Shown one piece after another: positions 35,425-44,770 of a stretch of 64,000 bases of DNA. Position 1 is the first letter of the stretch, and each line of letters opens with the position of its first letter. The notes beneath the pieces were generated by a model. It had not been told where the DNA came from, searched no databases, and saw only the letters and a list, made by a program, of their open reading frames with translations. Source of the DNA: Candidatus Zixiibacteriota bacterium. Lineage in GTDB: Bacteria; Zixibacteria; MSB-5A5; GN15; JAAZOE01. The stretch covers positions 25,445 through 89,444 of the forward strand of contig DAOUTW010000010.1 in NCBI GenBank assembly GCA_030668485.1, written 5' to 3'. The translations under genes and the position numbers were made by a program.

Positions 35425-35910
35425 TCAAGCGTTTTCTTGCTGCCCGCATAATAATTCAGGTATAATTATCCAATCGACCGCCCAATGGTTATCCGGATTG
35501 CGTCTGAGACAGATTATTCCGGCATTGTGGATATGAACCGGTTGAAGTTCTGCATCGCCGCACAACAGCAGCGAGGCGAGGCGACCCATATGCGGCAGAT
35601 GTCCTACCAGCATCACCTCACTATTGATGCTTTTGAGTTTTTCGGCCCATATGGCAGGATCATCCATCGGCGACAGACCCTCGCTTTTCTCGACGCCAAT
35701 GGTCGGCTGGATCGCCGCCGCAAGCAATGTCGCGGTCTGTTCCGCTCGCTCCTTACCGCTGTGGAATATGGTTTCGACGTTGATTTTCCTGGAAGTATCC
35801 AGAAAAGACATCACCTTGAGCAATTCGCTTCTTCCGCGATCCGAGAGCGGCCGGGAAGGATCTTCCTCTTTCGGACGCGCTTTTGCATGCTGCACCAGAT
35901 AGAGGTTCAT
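35425..35910 (-). CDS. sixA: SixA-like phosphohistidine phosphatase
   Basis: The 161-residue protein starts MNLYLVQHAKARPKEEDPSRPLSDRG, the histidine-phosphatase N-terminus with Gln in place of the usual Arg before the phospho-accepting His (a VQH variant also seen in other SixA relatives). The second catalytic His is in VMLVGHLPHMGRLAS. SixA removes phosphate from histidine phosphotransfer domains. It converges on acr3 with only seven bases between the stops; no terminator is visible there. Confidence 0.8.
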   Translation of the reverse strand: MNLYLVQHAKARPKEEDPSRPLSDRGRSELLKVMSFLDTSRKINVETIFHSGKERAEQTATLLAAAIQPTIGVEKSEGLSPMDDPAIWAEKLKSINSEVMLVGHLPHMGRLASLLLCGDAELQPVHIHNAGIICLRRNPDNHWAVDWIIIPELLCGQQENA

Positions 35911-36151
35911 AAAACTCCCTCCTGCGTGTAGCTTCGATTATATGTTATAACCGACAATTTCCTATAAAATATAAGTTATCGATAATTACTATACCACAAG
36001 AATCGTAACGGACATAGGAGATAACCTATGGAGGAAATAACCCTTGTATAGAACCGGCAGCCGGCTATATTGACAGTGAGATCGCTAATGATCCGCACTT
36101 CCGGTGTGCCGCTGTGCCACGCCGATGATGCGGAAGGGAGAAATAATTGGT

Positions 36152-36568
36152 ATGAAGCGGTATGCCCAAAATCATGCGCGGTCTATTTTTGTTTTCGGCT
36201 CGACTCTACTGATAATATTTGCGGCAATATCGGCGGAAGCTGATCAAGAAAATCTCAAAAAATCCACAGACCGGGCTAACGCCTTTATCCTCAAACACAA
36301 TATCGACGGATCAAATATCTTCTGTTGTACCCACCCGGGCGATGCCAATGGTGATGGAAATTTCAACGTCGCCGATCCGGTGTTTGTTATCAGCTATATT
36401 TTCCGGCAGGGAATTAAACCGCTCTGCCCCAACGCCATCGATGTCACCAATGACTGTGCAATAAACATCGCCGATGTGGTCCAAATGCTCGGCGCCCTGT
36501 TTGTGCCGACATGGCCGGACCCGTCGTTTGAATGCGCTCCTGAATCGTGCGAATACTGGGGATATTGA
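36152..36568 (+). CDS. Small secreted dockerin protein
   Basis: With the ATG at 36152 (GGAAGGGAG upstream) the protein is 138 residues: a signal peptide (IFVFGSTLLIIFAAISAEA), about 35 residues of linker, a dockerin pair (GDANGDGNFNVADPVFVISYIF, then NAIDVTNDCAINIADVV, whose loops are less canonical), and the tail ECAPESCEYWGY. The same tail ends the next gene. It consists of little more than a dockerin, so it may cap or block a cohesin site. Upstream 35911-36151 shows no other feature. Confidence 0.7.
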   Translation: MKRYAQNHARSIFVFGSTLLIIFAAISAEADQENLKKSTDRANAFILKHNIDGSNIFCCTHPGDANGDGNFNVADPVFVISYIFRQGIKPLCPNAIDVTNDCAINIADVVQMLGALFVPTWPDPSFECAPESCEYWGY

Positions 36569-36745
36569 CCTGATATGATTTCGATTTTTTAAAACCGGGT
36601 GCGAAGTTTTTGGTATAAGGCAATACGCGAGGTATGGCGATATCATTTTCTCAGGGCGAGAAATAGGGAGGTATGCGACTGACATAGCTAAGGGAAGGTT
36701 TGGCACAAAGCCATAACCCGATAACCCCTTGGGAGGAGCACGAAG

Positions 36746-37837
36746 ATGCTTGTATTGACTCAGTCGCGGATGACAACGCTTGTTGTCATGGGGGCCATTC
36801 TACTAAGTTTCACGGCAATCTCAGGCGCGGAAAACACCGATCCGATATTACTCGTAGGGCTTACTGATACTACAGCACAGGTTGGCGCCGACGCCTGGGT
36901 TAGCGTCTACCTCGCCAATTACCAGGATACCCTCGCAGGATTTAGCCTTTATGTTGTGGCCGACCAGCCCGATATAATTCAATTCCAGACCGATCCCGAC
37001 GACCCGGTGCTCACGCCGGGCGGAGTCGACACCGCCGGGACGGCAATATCCGGATGGCAATATGTGGGAGCCAATTCGTTTTCCGCCGGTCGCACCGATA
37101 TAAAAGTAACGGCCATGGCCAATGTTGCTGGCCCCCCGTATCAGCCGGGGCTGCTGCCACAGGAGACTCCGGTTTTGCTCATGCGCCTCAAGGTCAGGGT
37201 AGCTGATGAACTTCCGTTTGCGACCGATTCTGTGGTTATTCTTCATATCGAGAAAAGTCTTCAACTCACGGCCTTTTCCGATCCCTCGGGAGACCTGATC
37301 GGAACGGTAGCCAATTACAATATCTGCGATACGACCTATTGGTGCTGCGTGGAGTGGAGCGGTGATACCTGCCTGGGGTGGACGCCCTGTGATCCTATTT
37401 TGGCCGATTCTATCTATATCGACACTTTCTCCACCTACTGGTGTTGCGATGAATGGTCCGGCGATACCTGCATGGGATGGACGGTATGTTTGCCTCCCGG
37501 TGATTCCGTTGAAATCCATCATCAACCCTGGACCTCGTTGGATACTTCCGCCGTTTTCTATGTTGATGGCGAGTTCCGGGTTGTTCCCGATTTCTGCTGC
37601 AACTTCCCGGGAGATATGAACGGTGACGAGATGGTCAACGTCACTGATCCTGTATTCCTGATCAATCATATTTTCAGGAACGGACCACCACCGTCATGTC
37701 CTCAGGCGGCCGACGTCAACGGCGATTGCATGATAAATATAGGCGATGTACTTGGGGTCTTACGCCCGATATTCAATATCGACCCGTGGGAACCGCTTGA
37801 ATGTGCACCTGATAGCTGTGTCTATTTTGGTTATTAG
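36746..37837 (+). CDS. Secreted cohesin-like protein with Cys-rich repeat and dockerin
   Basis: GGGAGGAG precedes the ATG. After the signal peptide (about 1-28) a beta-rich domain of about 150 residues (AQVGADAWVSVYLANYQDTLAGFSLYVVADQPDIIQFQ) is related to the third cohesin-like domain of the protein at 8065-10695. Two copies of WCCxEWSGDTCxGWTxC follow about 32 residues apart, then a dockerin pair (GDMNGDEMVNVTDPVF, ADVNGDCMINIGDV), then ECAPDSCVYFGY. The paired cysteines suggest disulphide-stabilised repeats. It follows the small dockerin gene in the same direction and shares its variant dockerin and tail. Confidence 0.75.
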   Translation: MLVLTQSRMTTLVVMGAILLSFTAISGAENTDPILLVGLTDTTAQVGADAWVSVYLANYQDTLAGFSLYVVADQPDIIQFQTDPDDPVLTPGGVDTAGTAISGWQYVGANSFSAGRTDIKVTAMANVAGPPYQPGLLPQETPVLLMRLKVRVADELPFATDSVVILHIEKSLQLTAFSDPSGDLIGTVANYNICDTTYWCCVEWSGDTCLGWTPCDPILADSIYIDTFSTYWCCDEWSGDTCMGWTVCLPPGDSVEIHHQPWTSLDTSAVFYVDGEFRVVPDFCCNFPGDMNGDEMVNVTDPVFLINHIFRNGPPPSCPQAADVNGDCMINIGDVLGVLRPIFNIDPWEPLECAPDSCVYFGY

Positions 37838-37920
37838 TCTCTGACCGATTTTGGAGATAACTGACTTCTGGCGGGACATTAATAAATGCCTCGCCAGGTT
37901 TTCATCCGGTTAACCAGAAC

Positions 37921-37949
37921 TTGACAGGCAGTTAAAAGGCGTGTATCAT
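37921..37949 (+). promoter_or_regulatory. Promoter giving a likely leaderless transcript
   Basis: A perfect TTGACA (37921-37926), 17 bases, TATCAT (37944-37949), then six bases to the ATG at 37956. No Shine-Dalgarno precedes that ATG. Confidence 0.5.
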
Positions 37950-37955
37950 GAATCA

Positions 37956-38837
37956 ATGCCGAATCTGCCTGACCATAAATCGAAACCGGAGCATTGCCTT
38001 TTTTCCATCGATGTTGAGGACTGGTTTCATATTCTCGATATACCGTCGGCGCCACCGGTCAAGGAATGGGACAAGCTGCCGTCGCGGGTCGAAAACAATT
38101 TTTTGAAACTGCTGGAAATACTCGATGGCGGGCAGGTCAGGGCAACCTGCTTTTTTCTGGGATGGGTCGCAGAGAAATATCCTCACTTGGTGAAGAAGGC
38201 AGCCGCTTCCGGGCATGAAATCGCTTCGCACGGATACGGTCATCAATTGGTTTACAAAATGACGCCGCAGGAATTTCTGAATGACGCGGCAAAAGCCAAA
38301 AAGATCCTTGAAGATATCACCGGTATGCCGGTGCTTGGTTACCGTTCCTCAGGCTTTTCGATGACTGACAAAACCCCATGGGTTTTCGATATCCTTACCG
38401 AGGCCGGATACCGCTATGACTCATCGATTTTCCCCGCCGCGAGAGAGCACGGTGGTTACAAATCCGATCTAATGGCCCCCTATAGAGTAACAGAAAATAG
38501 CGACAGCTTAATTGAAATCCCGATCTCCGTCGCCCGATTCCTCGGCCGCCCGATCTGTTTTTTCGGTGGCGGGTATCTGCGCTTTTTTCATTATCGCCTG
38601 ATCAAAAAAATGGCCGACCGCGTTATTGCCGAAGGGCGGCCGGTCAATTTTTATATCCATCCCCGCGAAGTCGACCCCGATCATCCCCGCCTGCCAATGA
38701 GTCGGCTGCGTCGGTTCAAGTCGTACGTCAACCTGGCTAAAACCGAATCCAAAATCAACAAATTGCTCAATGACTTTGACTGGATCAGGTTTTGCGACTA
38801 TATTAAGCTGAATTTCCAGTCGGGGGAGAACGATTGA
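37956..38837 (+). CDS. Polysaccharide deacetylase with DUF3473 domain
   Basis: The protein has the NodB-type metal motif FSIDVEDWF, ATCFFLGWVAEKYP, SGHEIASHGYGH with the two His ligands, and VLGYRSSGFS, followed by the DUF3473 tail with YIHPREVDPDHPR. This family (XrtA/PEP-CTERM-associated deacetylases) removes N-acetyl groups from exopolysaccharide precursors. A GTG at 37941 is an alternative start, but it overlaps the -10 of the promoter seen here. Its TGA overlaps the ATG of the methyltransferase gene by one base. Confidence 0.85.
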   Translation: MPNLPDHKSKPEHCLFSIDVEDWFHILDIPSAPPVKEWDKLPSRVENNFLKLLEILDGGQVRATCFFLGWVAEKYPHLVKKAAASGHEIASHGYGHQLVYKMTPQEFLNDAAKAKKILEDITGMPVLGYRSSGFSMTDKTPWVFDILTEAGYRYDSSIFPAAREHGGYKSDLMAPYRVTENSDSLIEIPISVARFLGRPICFFGGGYLRFFHYRLIKKMADRVIAEGRPVNFYIHPREVDPDHPRLPMSRLRRFKSYVNLAKTESKINKLLNDFDWIRFCDYIKLNFQSGEND

Positions 38838-39481
38838 TGGCAAAGCGAAGTACGGGCGATTTTTTCGATACCTATGCGCATGATTTCAATTCCATTTACG
38901 GTACCGAAGATACGCTGTTTAACCGTCTTGTTAGCAAATTTCTTCGCCGCAGCATGCGGCTTCGTTTTGAGAAAACCATTGAAGGCTGCCAGCCGACCGA
39001 AGACAATAGTGCGCTTGATATAGGATGCGGCCCCGGTCATTATTCGGTTGCACTGGGCCAGATGGGGATGGCAGAGGTATTGGGCATCGATTTTGCCCCC
39101 GCGATGATAGATTTGGCAAATAAAAAGGCGATTAAGGCCGGTGTCGAGGAAACCTGCCGTTTTTTAACCGCTGATTTTATGACCCACGATTTTGATCGTA
39201 CCTTCGATTATACCATCCTTATGGGCTTTATGGATTATATATCCGAACCCCGAGGCGTTATTGAACGGGCGCTGTCGCTGACCGGCAGCAGAGCCTTTTT
39301 CAGTTTTCCTGCGGCCGGAGGGATTCTGGCCTGGCAAAGAAAACGGCGTTATCGCAGCAGATGTGATCTGTTTCTTTACCATCGCCGGGAGATCGAAGAA
39401 TTATTTGATAGCCTGCCGATTGATAATTTCACCATAGAAAAAATAAGCCGAGATTATTTCGTGACAGTCTTTATGCGGTAG
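38837..39481 (+). CDS. Class I SAM-dependent methyltransferase
   Basis: GGGGGAG precedes an ATG that shares its A with the stop of the deacetylase gene. The protein (214 residues) shows motif I ALDIGCGPGHYSVALG, the acidic post-I EVLGIDFAP and FDYTILMGFMDYIS. It is soluble. Coupling to a DUF3473 deacetylase suggests that it modifies a polysaccharide or polyprenyl-linked sugar, but the acceptor is not identifiable. Confidence 0.85.
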   Translation: MAKRSTGDFFDTYAHDFNSIYGTEDTLFNRLVSKFLRRSMRLRFEKTIEGCQPTEDNSALDIGCGPGHYSVALGQMGMAEVLGIDFAPAMIDLANKKAIKAGVEETCRFLTADFMTHDFDRTFDYTILMGFMDYISEPRGVIERALSLTGSRAFFSFPAAGGILAWQRKRRYRSRCDLFLYHRREIEELFDSLPIDNFTIEKISRDYFVTVFMR

Positions 39482-39492
39482 AATAGTACTGG

Positions 39493-40416
39493 CTAAGGAT
39501 TGAGAAATCTGATATTGCGCATCAATCCTTCGTGCTTGGCTCGTTTCACCGCCGATCCCTGAAATAACTCCTCAAACCGGCGCGGCGTCAATTTACGCCA
39601 ATTATCAGCCGTCATCTCGAAAATATCGGGCGGCGGTTCGAAGGCAGGTTCCTGATGAGGGGTCGAAAAACGATTGAAAGGACAGATATCCTGGCAGGCA
39701 TCGCATCCGAAAATCCAGTCGGTATAAGTTCCTTTCATCTCCTCCGGCATGTCTGCTTTTAATTCAATCGTCAGGTATGATATACACCGACAGGCGTCGA
39801 CCACAAACGGTTCGACAATCGCCCCGGTCGGGCAGGCGTCAATACACCGGCGGCATGTGCCGCAATGATCCGTAGCCGGCTGGTCGTATTCGAGTTCGAT
39901 ATCAAGCAGCAATTCGGCCAGAAAATAAAAGCTTCCCGAATTTTTCACAATCAGGCTACTGTTTTTTCCGACCCACCCCAACCCGGAGCGGGCGGCCAAG
40001 GCTTTCTCCATCACCGGTGCGGTATCGACGCATGACCTGGCCTCCACATCGCCGATATTGGTGCGAATGTGCTCTATCAGTTTATTGAGTTTTTTCTTGA
40101 TCACCCGATGATAATCCATGCCGTAGGCATAAGTCGATATCTTGTAAGCGGCGTCCTCTTTTTGGGACAGAGGTTGATAATAATTATATAAAAGCGATAC
40201 GACCGATTTGGCGCCCGGCATATATCGACGGGGATCGAGTCGCAGGTCAAAATGGTCCGCCATATACAACATATCGCCGCACATATTCCGTTTCAGCCAT
40301 TTCTCCAGGCGGGGTGCCTCGTCCTCCAAAAATTCCGCGCGAGATATCCCACAATACGAAAAACCCATTTCAGCAGCGCCGGTTTTAATCAGCTTCGAGT
40401 TTTCATTAGAATCCAT
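39493..40416 (-). CDS. queG: Epoxyqueuosine reductase
   Basis: The 307-residue protein has the QueG hallmarks: CVDTAPVMEKALAARSGLGWVGKN, the ferredoxin pair CGTCRRCIDACPTGAI and CDACQDICPFN, and the substrate-binding FNRFSTP stretch. It reduces epoxyqueuosine to queuosine in tRNA using cobalamin and two 4Fe-4S clusters. It converges with the methyltransferase gene. It is slightly shorter than Escherichia coli QueG, lacking C-terminal HEAT-type extensions. Upstream, 40417-40719 contains no gene; a GGCAAAGGAATTGCCTTT partial palindrome lies near 40588. Confidence 0.9.
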   Translation of the reverse strand: MDSNENSKLIKTGAAEMGFSYCGISRAEFLEDEAPRLEKWLKRNMCGDMLYMADHFDLRLDPRRYMPGAKSVVSLLYNYYQPLSQKEDAAYKISTYAYGMDYHRVIKKKLNKLIEHIRTNIGDVEARSCVDTAPVMEKALAARSGLGWVGKNSSLIVKNSGSFYFLAELLLDIELEYDQPATDHCGTCRRCIDACPTGAIVEPFVVDACRCISYLTIELKADMPEEMKGTYTDWIFGCDACQDICPFNRFSTPHQEPAFEPPPDIFEMTADNWRKLTPRRFEELFQGSAVKRAKHEGLMRNIRFLNP

Positions 40417-40719
40417 AGATTTATACCCTCAAGCCCTGTTTGATAATTTATACACCTCAACTGTTTAAAAATCAAGCTTAATCGTAATAGCTATTTTGTC
40501 GTTAATCTAAAAAACGACCCGTTTAGTCTTCGATCCGGGAGCGGCAGTTGTGTTTCAAAGGGTCCTCTATATATACGTTAAAACAGCGGCAAAGGAATTG
40601 CCTTTCATGGCGAAAAAACTATATTATTGCCGGCAGATGAAATGATCGAATTCCAAAAATATTGAAATGTGATGGCGTATATAGGGCAGTTGAATATCTT
40701 CTAATAGAAAGGGCAGCAG

Positions 40720-41667
40720 ATGAAATACAGGCGTTTGGGCAAGGCTGGCATAAAAATATCGGAGATATCGATTGGAGGTTGGCTGACATTCGGCGGCACC
40801 ATTGATGAAAAAACGACCGAAAATATTCTAGCCACTGCTGTCGAAGGCGGCGTCAATTTTATTGACCTGGCCGATATTTATTCCCGCGGCGAAGCCGAAA
40901 GAGTATGCGGCAAACTGATTAAAAAGCACACCCGCACCGATCTGGTCATTTCCTCCAAACTGTTCTGGCCGATGACCGAAAATGTCAACGACCGAGGACT
41001 GTCGCGCAAGCATATTTTCGAATCAGTTGATAAAACTCTCAAACGTCTGCAAACCGATTATCTCGACATATATTTCTGCCATCGATTCGATCCCGAAACC
41101 GAGGTCGAAGAAGTTGTCCGGGCCATGGACGACCTGATGCGCAGCGGCAAAATCATTTACTGGGGCACCTCGGTATGGGAGGCCGATCAAATCGAAGATG
41201 CCGCAAAGACAGCCGATCGGTACAATTGCTACCGGCCCCAGGTGGAACAGCCGCGCTATAATATGATCGATCGCCATATCGAAACTGAAATAATTCCCGC
41301 CTGTGACCGCAATGGCCTCGGCTTGGTGGTTTGGTCGCCGCTGGCTATGGGGCTGCTAACCGGCAAATATAATGACGGCCTTCCCGAAGGCAGCCGGGGT
41401 GCTACCAGCGAATGGCTCAGGGACGAATTGACCGAGTCCAACGTGGAAAAGGTTAGAAGTCTGACTGAAATGGCCGGGGATCACGGTTGTACAATGGGCC
41501 AACTAGCTTTGGCCTGGGTGTTGCGTCGGCCGGAAATCAGCTCGGCCATCACCGGCGCCACCAGTGCCGAACATATCAAGTCAAATATAGCCGCATCGGA
41601 TATAGAATTGGATCAAGTAACGCTTGATGCTATCGATGTAATCCTAAATTCAAATCCTGAGGCGTAA
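40720..41667 (+). CDS. Aldo/keto reductase
   Basis: The 315-residue protein is an AKR with N-terminus MKYRRLGKAGIKISEISIGG and tetrad Asp/Tyr in FIDLADIYSRG, Lys in VISSKLFW and His in YFCHRFD; NADPH-site residues are in VVWSPLAMGLLTGKY and SSAITGATSAEH. It resembles the voltage-gated-K-channel-beta subgroup. Substrate is unknown. The DinB-family gene follows 20 bases later and may be co-transcribed. Confidence 0.9.
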   Translation: MKYRRLGKAGIKISEISIGGWLTFGGTIDEKTTENILATAVEGGVNFIDLADIYSRGEAERVCGKLIKKHTRTDLVISSKLFWPMTENVNDRGLSRKHIFESVDKTLKRLQTDYLDIYFCHRFDPETEVEEVVRAMDDLMRSGKIIYWGTSVWEADQIEDAAKTADRYNCYRPQVEQPRYNMIDRHIETEIIPACDRNGLGLVVWSPLAMGLLTGKYNDGLPEGSRGATSEWLRDELTESNVEKVRSLTEMAGDHGCTMGQLALAWVLRRPEISSAITGATSAEHIKSNIAASDIELDQVTLDAIDVILNSNPEA

Positions 41668-41687
41668 GACTCATAACGGAGGCTAAA

Positions 41688-42188
41688 ATGTTTCAAACCA
41701 TTGATCATTTCAAATCGGTCTGGCAGGGGGAAACGGCCGCCACATTGAAAATTATTGAGGCGCTGACCGACGAGACATTGACTAAACCGGAACATTCCGA
41801 CGTCCGCAACCTGGGACGTGCCGCCTGGCATATCGTAACCACTTATCCTGAAATGTGCAATCGCTTCGGGATTACGATGGATATCCCAACGGAAAAAGAT
41901 CCGATTCCGACCTCTGCCGCTGAAATCGCACAATTATGCAAAAAAGCAGCCGACACGGTGTTTGAAACGGTTTCCGGATGGAAAGACGAAGACCTGCAAA
42001 AAGAAGATGATATGTACGGCGAGACCTGGAAACGGGGACGGTCATTGTGGGTGTTTCTGGCGCACGAAATCCACCATCGCGGGCAGTTGACAGTTCTGAT
42101 GCGGCTGGCCGGTCTCAACGTGCCCGGAATCTATGGGCCGTCGCGCGATGAATGGAGCACCTACGGCATGGAAACGCCGAAACTGTAA
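41688..42188 (+). CDS. DinB-family metal-dependent protein
   Basis: The 166-residue four-helix-bundle protein has three metal-binding His candidates: His in AAWHIVTTYPE, and EIHHRGQLTVLMRLAG near the C-terminus, the DinB/YfiT pattern. Family members include thiol-dependent S-transferases (bacillithiol or mycothiol) and stress proteins. It lies just after the aldo-keto reductase gene. Ends at a strong hairpin shared with the convergent gene. Confidence 0.8.
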   Translation: MFQTIDHFKSVWQGETAATLKIIEALTDETLTKPEHSDVRNLGRAAWHIVTTYPEMCNRFGITMDIPTEKDPIPTSAAEIAQLCKKAADTVFETVSGWKDEDLQKEDDMYGETWKRGRSLWVFLAHEIHHRGQLTVLMRLAGLNVPGIYGPSRDEWSTYGMETPKL

Positions 42189-42210
42189 ACAATTCGGGAC
42201 ATGTAAAAAG

Positions 42211-42240
42211 AAACCCCGGCCGAAACTGGCCGGGGTTTCT
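42211..42240. terminator. Bidirectional terminator
   Basis: AAACCCCGGCC and GGCCGGGGTTT pair around GAAACT. The minus-strand side is followed by CTTTTT, the plus-strand side by a weaker TTTCTGTGTT. It lies between convergent genes. Confidence 0.85.
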
Positions 42241-42261
42241 GTGTTAAAGGCTTACATTGAA

Positions 42262-44511
42262 TTAAATCGGTTCGCATGGAGGAGGGCCGCCGCTGAAAAT
42301 ATAGGCGATCAAATATACGGCGTCGCCGACATTGACACCTCCGTCAAGGTTTACCTCGCCCGATTCCAAAGGATCAGGCGCCGGTCCCCCTTTGAAAATA
42401 TAGCTTATCAAAAACACTACATCGCCGACATTGACGACCAGATCGCCGTTGGCATCCCCGCAAATATATTCAAAGTATTCAAAACTGAACGCCGGGGAAT
42501 AGCCCGATTCATTGCCGGCAATGTCATAATGATTGACGTGCCAGTAATAGGCTCCTATCTGAGAGAGAGCATCAGGCAGGAGGAAAGAAGCTTCGGTTAG
42601 ATCGTCATAATGGAAATATGGTTCGGCACTGCTGAACCCGGGGTCACCTGAAATCTCCAGTTCGAAAAATTCGGTCGAGCCGTCGATTTTGGGCAGTGAC
42701 CATTCAAAAATCGGTGTTTGATTATTGGTATTCGCACCGTTCTCAGGCGCCACCAAAGTCGCCGCAGCCGGAGCCTGCGTATCCAGAGTGAATGACCAGA
42801 CATCGCTGTAATCGGTGGAATCGCCCTCGGAAATGCGGAACGCCTTGACTCGCCAATAGTATTCGCCGTCAATCAGACCGAACGAAGATGAATAAAGCTT
42901 ATTGTCGGTAACCGCCGAACTAATTTCAATGGAGCCAAAAAGCGGGTCCTCGTCTATTTCGATACGGTAAGAAATTCCGCTTTCGTGCCAGCAGGTCGAC
43001 CAAAAAAGACTGTCGGGAGCGGTGCTGATAAAGCCGCCGTTGGCGACGCCGAACAATCTCGGTTTGAGGAAGGGGAGAGTATAATAAGCTCCGAAGACAT
43101 CCTGGTTGCCGTTACGAGTGTCGGTCCAGACGGCATTGATATTGTCATGGAAGGCGGTAATTCCGATATATTCCGCGATCCGTCCTGCCCGCGGCGATTG
43201 CAGACGATGTTCCATCTGTCCGTCGTAGAGACAATCATCGAGATTATCTCCGGAAAGATCATACGGCGAGCCCGATTTATCCAGATCATCAGGCGACGAT
43301 GACACATTGGTGATGCGATGATTGGTGGTGAAAGTTTCACCACCATCGAAAGAATAGGCGGCGAAGACGTCAAATTCATAATGATTGGGGTCTATCCGCT
43401 GATCATAAAAAATCATTGCGATGACCCCTTCTTCATTGACAATCAGCCAGGGATGAAACTGATCGGTATCGACGCCAAGTGGATCGTCATTGACCCGCAG
43501 GGGAAGCATCCAGGAAGCGCCGCCATCAGTTGATTTTATCATGACGATATCGGCATGATAATACACACCGTCATCGAAACCGTTGACGGTGGAAATATAA
43601 ATATTTCCGTCATACGGTCCGCCGGAAATATCGGCATCGCCGGCCGGAGCATTGTAAACATTGATCGCTCCCTCAACCTCGCCAAAATAGTTATAGGGAA
43701 ATATCGGGACCTCCTGAGTCGGCCAGGTTTGTCCGCCATCGGTCGATTTGGACATCTTCATCCCATAATACCCGTCACACTCCTCGGGATAAAGTTCGTT
43801 CCCGGACCAGAAAGCATAAACGGAACCGTCCGACCCCACAATCGGCTGGGCGAATTGCCCGGCATCGAGGACCTGGCCGCATGGCTCATGATCCTGCGAC
43901 GGTCCGATAATAAGCGTATCCTCAAAGGAAGCGCCGCCATTGATTGATCTCGCAAACATCATTCGTGTCGGATTGGGGAATCTCGCCCAGGCGACATAAA
44001 CGTTGCCGTCGTGCGCTCCCCCCGTGCGGTCAGTGGTGATAAATTGCTTGTCCTCAAACCAGGGGCCGTGATCAGTCGAGACGGGGACCGGTCCGGTCCA
44101 CGTAGCTCCCTTGTCGGTCGATTTTATAAAGACGATGAAGCTGGAATCCTCATTAAAGGTATTGGCGCTGTAGTCGAGAAAGCTGAGGTAGAAATTACCC
44201 TGAGCGTCAACGGTCATGGTCGGATCAGATTGTCGGCTGTCCGGGTCCATCATGAGGTAATTCAACTGATCGGTCCAGGTGACGCCGCCATCGGTGGAAC
44301 GCCCGATACCGCAACGACGATATCCCAGGCGAAAGTCACGCCAGGTGGCGAGTACATAATTGCCGTCCGTGGGGCAATAAAAAACCTGCTCCTCATTCTG
44401 CAACTGAAATGAGGGAGAAGAAATCTGTGTGTTTGGAATTTGCCCCTGAGATGGTGCAGCCAGGGCAATAAATACCATAAGGGCAATAAAAATTGAAAAT
44501 AATCTTGGCAT
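42262..44511 (-). CDS. Secreted sialidase-fold (BNR) protein with dockerin
   Basis: The ATG at 44511 (AGAGAGG upstream) opens a signal peptide (MPRLFSIFIALMVFIALAAPS). Residues about 25-470 form a six-bladed BNR/sialidase-like propeller with Asp-boxes (STDGGVTWT, STDKGATWT, STDGGQTWP, STDGGASWM, SFDGGETF). Two FN3-like domains follow (about 480-680), each reading ISYRIEIDEDP/FFELEISGDP with YYWRVKA/YYWHVNH strands, and then a two-repeat dockerin (GDANGDLVVNVGDVV, GEVNLDGGVNVGDAV). The Arg triad of true sialidases was not confirmed, so glycosidase activity is open. Transcribed alone. Confidence 0.85.
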   Translation of the reverse strand: MPRLFSIFIALMVFIALAAPSQGQIPNTQISSPSFQLQNEEQVFYCPTDGNYVLATWRDFRLGYRRCGIGRSTDGGVTWTDQLNYLMMDPDSRQSDPTMTVDAQGNFYLSFLDYSANTFNEDSSFIVFIKSTDKGATWTGPVPVSTDHGPWFEDKQFITTDRTGGAHDGNVYVAWARFPNPTRMMFARSINGGASFEDTLIIGPSQDHEPCGQVLDAGQFAQPIVGSDGSVYAFWSGNELYPEECDGYYGMKMSKSTDGGQTWPTQEVPIFPYNYFGEVEGAINVYNAPAGDADISGGPYDGNIYISTVNGFDDGVYYHADIVMIKSTDGGASWMLPLRVNDDPLGVDTDQFHPWLIVNEEGVIAMIFYDQRIDPNHYEFDVFAAYSFDGGETFTTNHRITNVSSSPDDLDKSGSPYDLSGDNLDDCLYDGQMEHRLQSPRAGRIAEYIGITAFHDNINAVWTDTRNGNQDVFGAYYTLPFLKPRLFGVANGGFISTAPDSLFWSTCWHESGISYRIEIDEDPLFGSIEISSAVTDNKLYSSSFGLIDGEYYWRVKAFRISEGDSTDYSDVWSFTLDTQAPAAATLVAPENGANTNNQTPIFEWSLPKIDGSTEFFELEISGDPGFSSAEPYFHYDDLTEASFLLPDALSQIGAYYWHVNHYDIAGNESGYSPAFSFEYFEYICGDANGDLVVNVGDVVFLISYIFKGGPAPDPLESGEVNLDGGVNVGDAVYLIAYIFSGGPPPCEPI

Positions 44512-44770
44512 TTTCCTAAACCTCTCTTTCGGCGGTGTTCGCTGTAGTAAACGAGAGTGGCAGTACATTTAATATACGGGTTCGATATTGATTTAGAAAG
44601 AATTTTAATGTTCCCGGAACATATAAATAGGAAATATAATTTGTCTCCCGGTATGATAAACAGCAGTTCTTTATCTCCGGATGAACGACAGCCGATAAAT
44701 ATACGTCTTTACATAAAGCGGTTACGTACTATAAATTAGAAGAAGCAGGCTAATGGCTTAAGGAGGGTTG

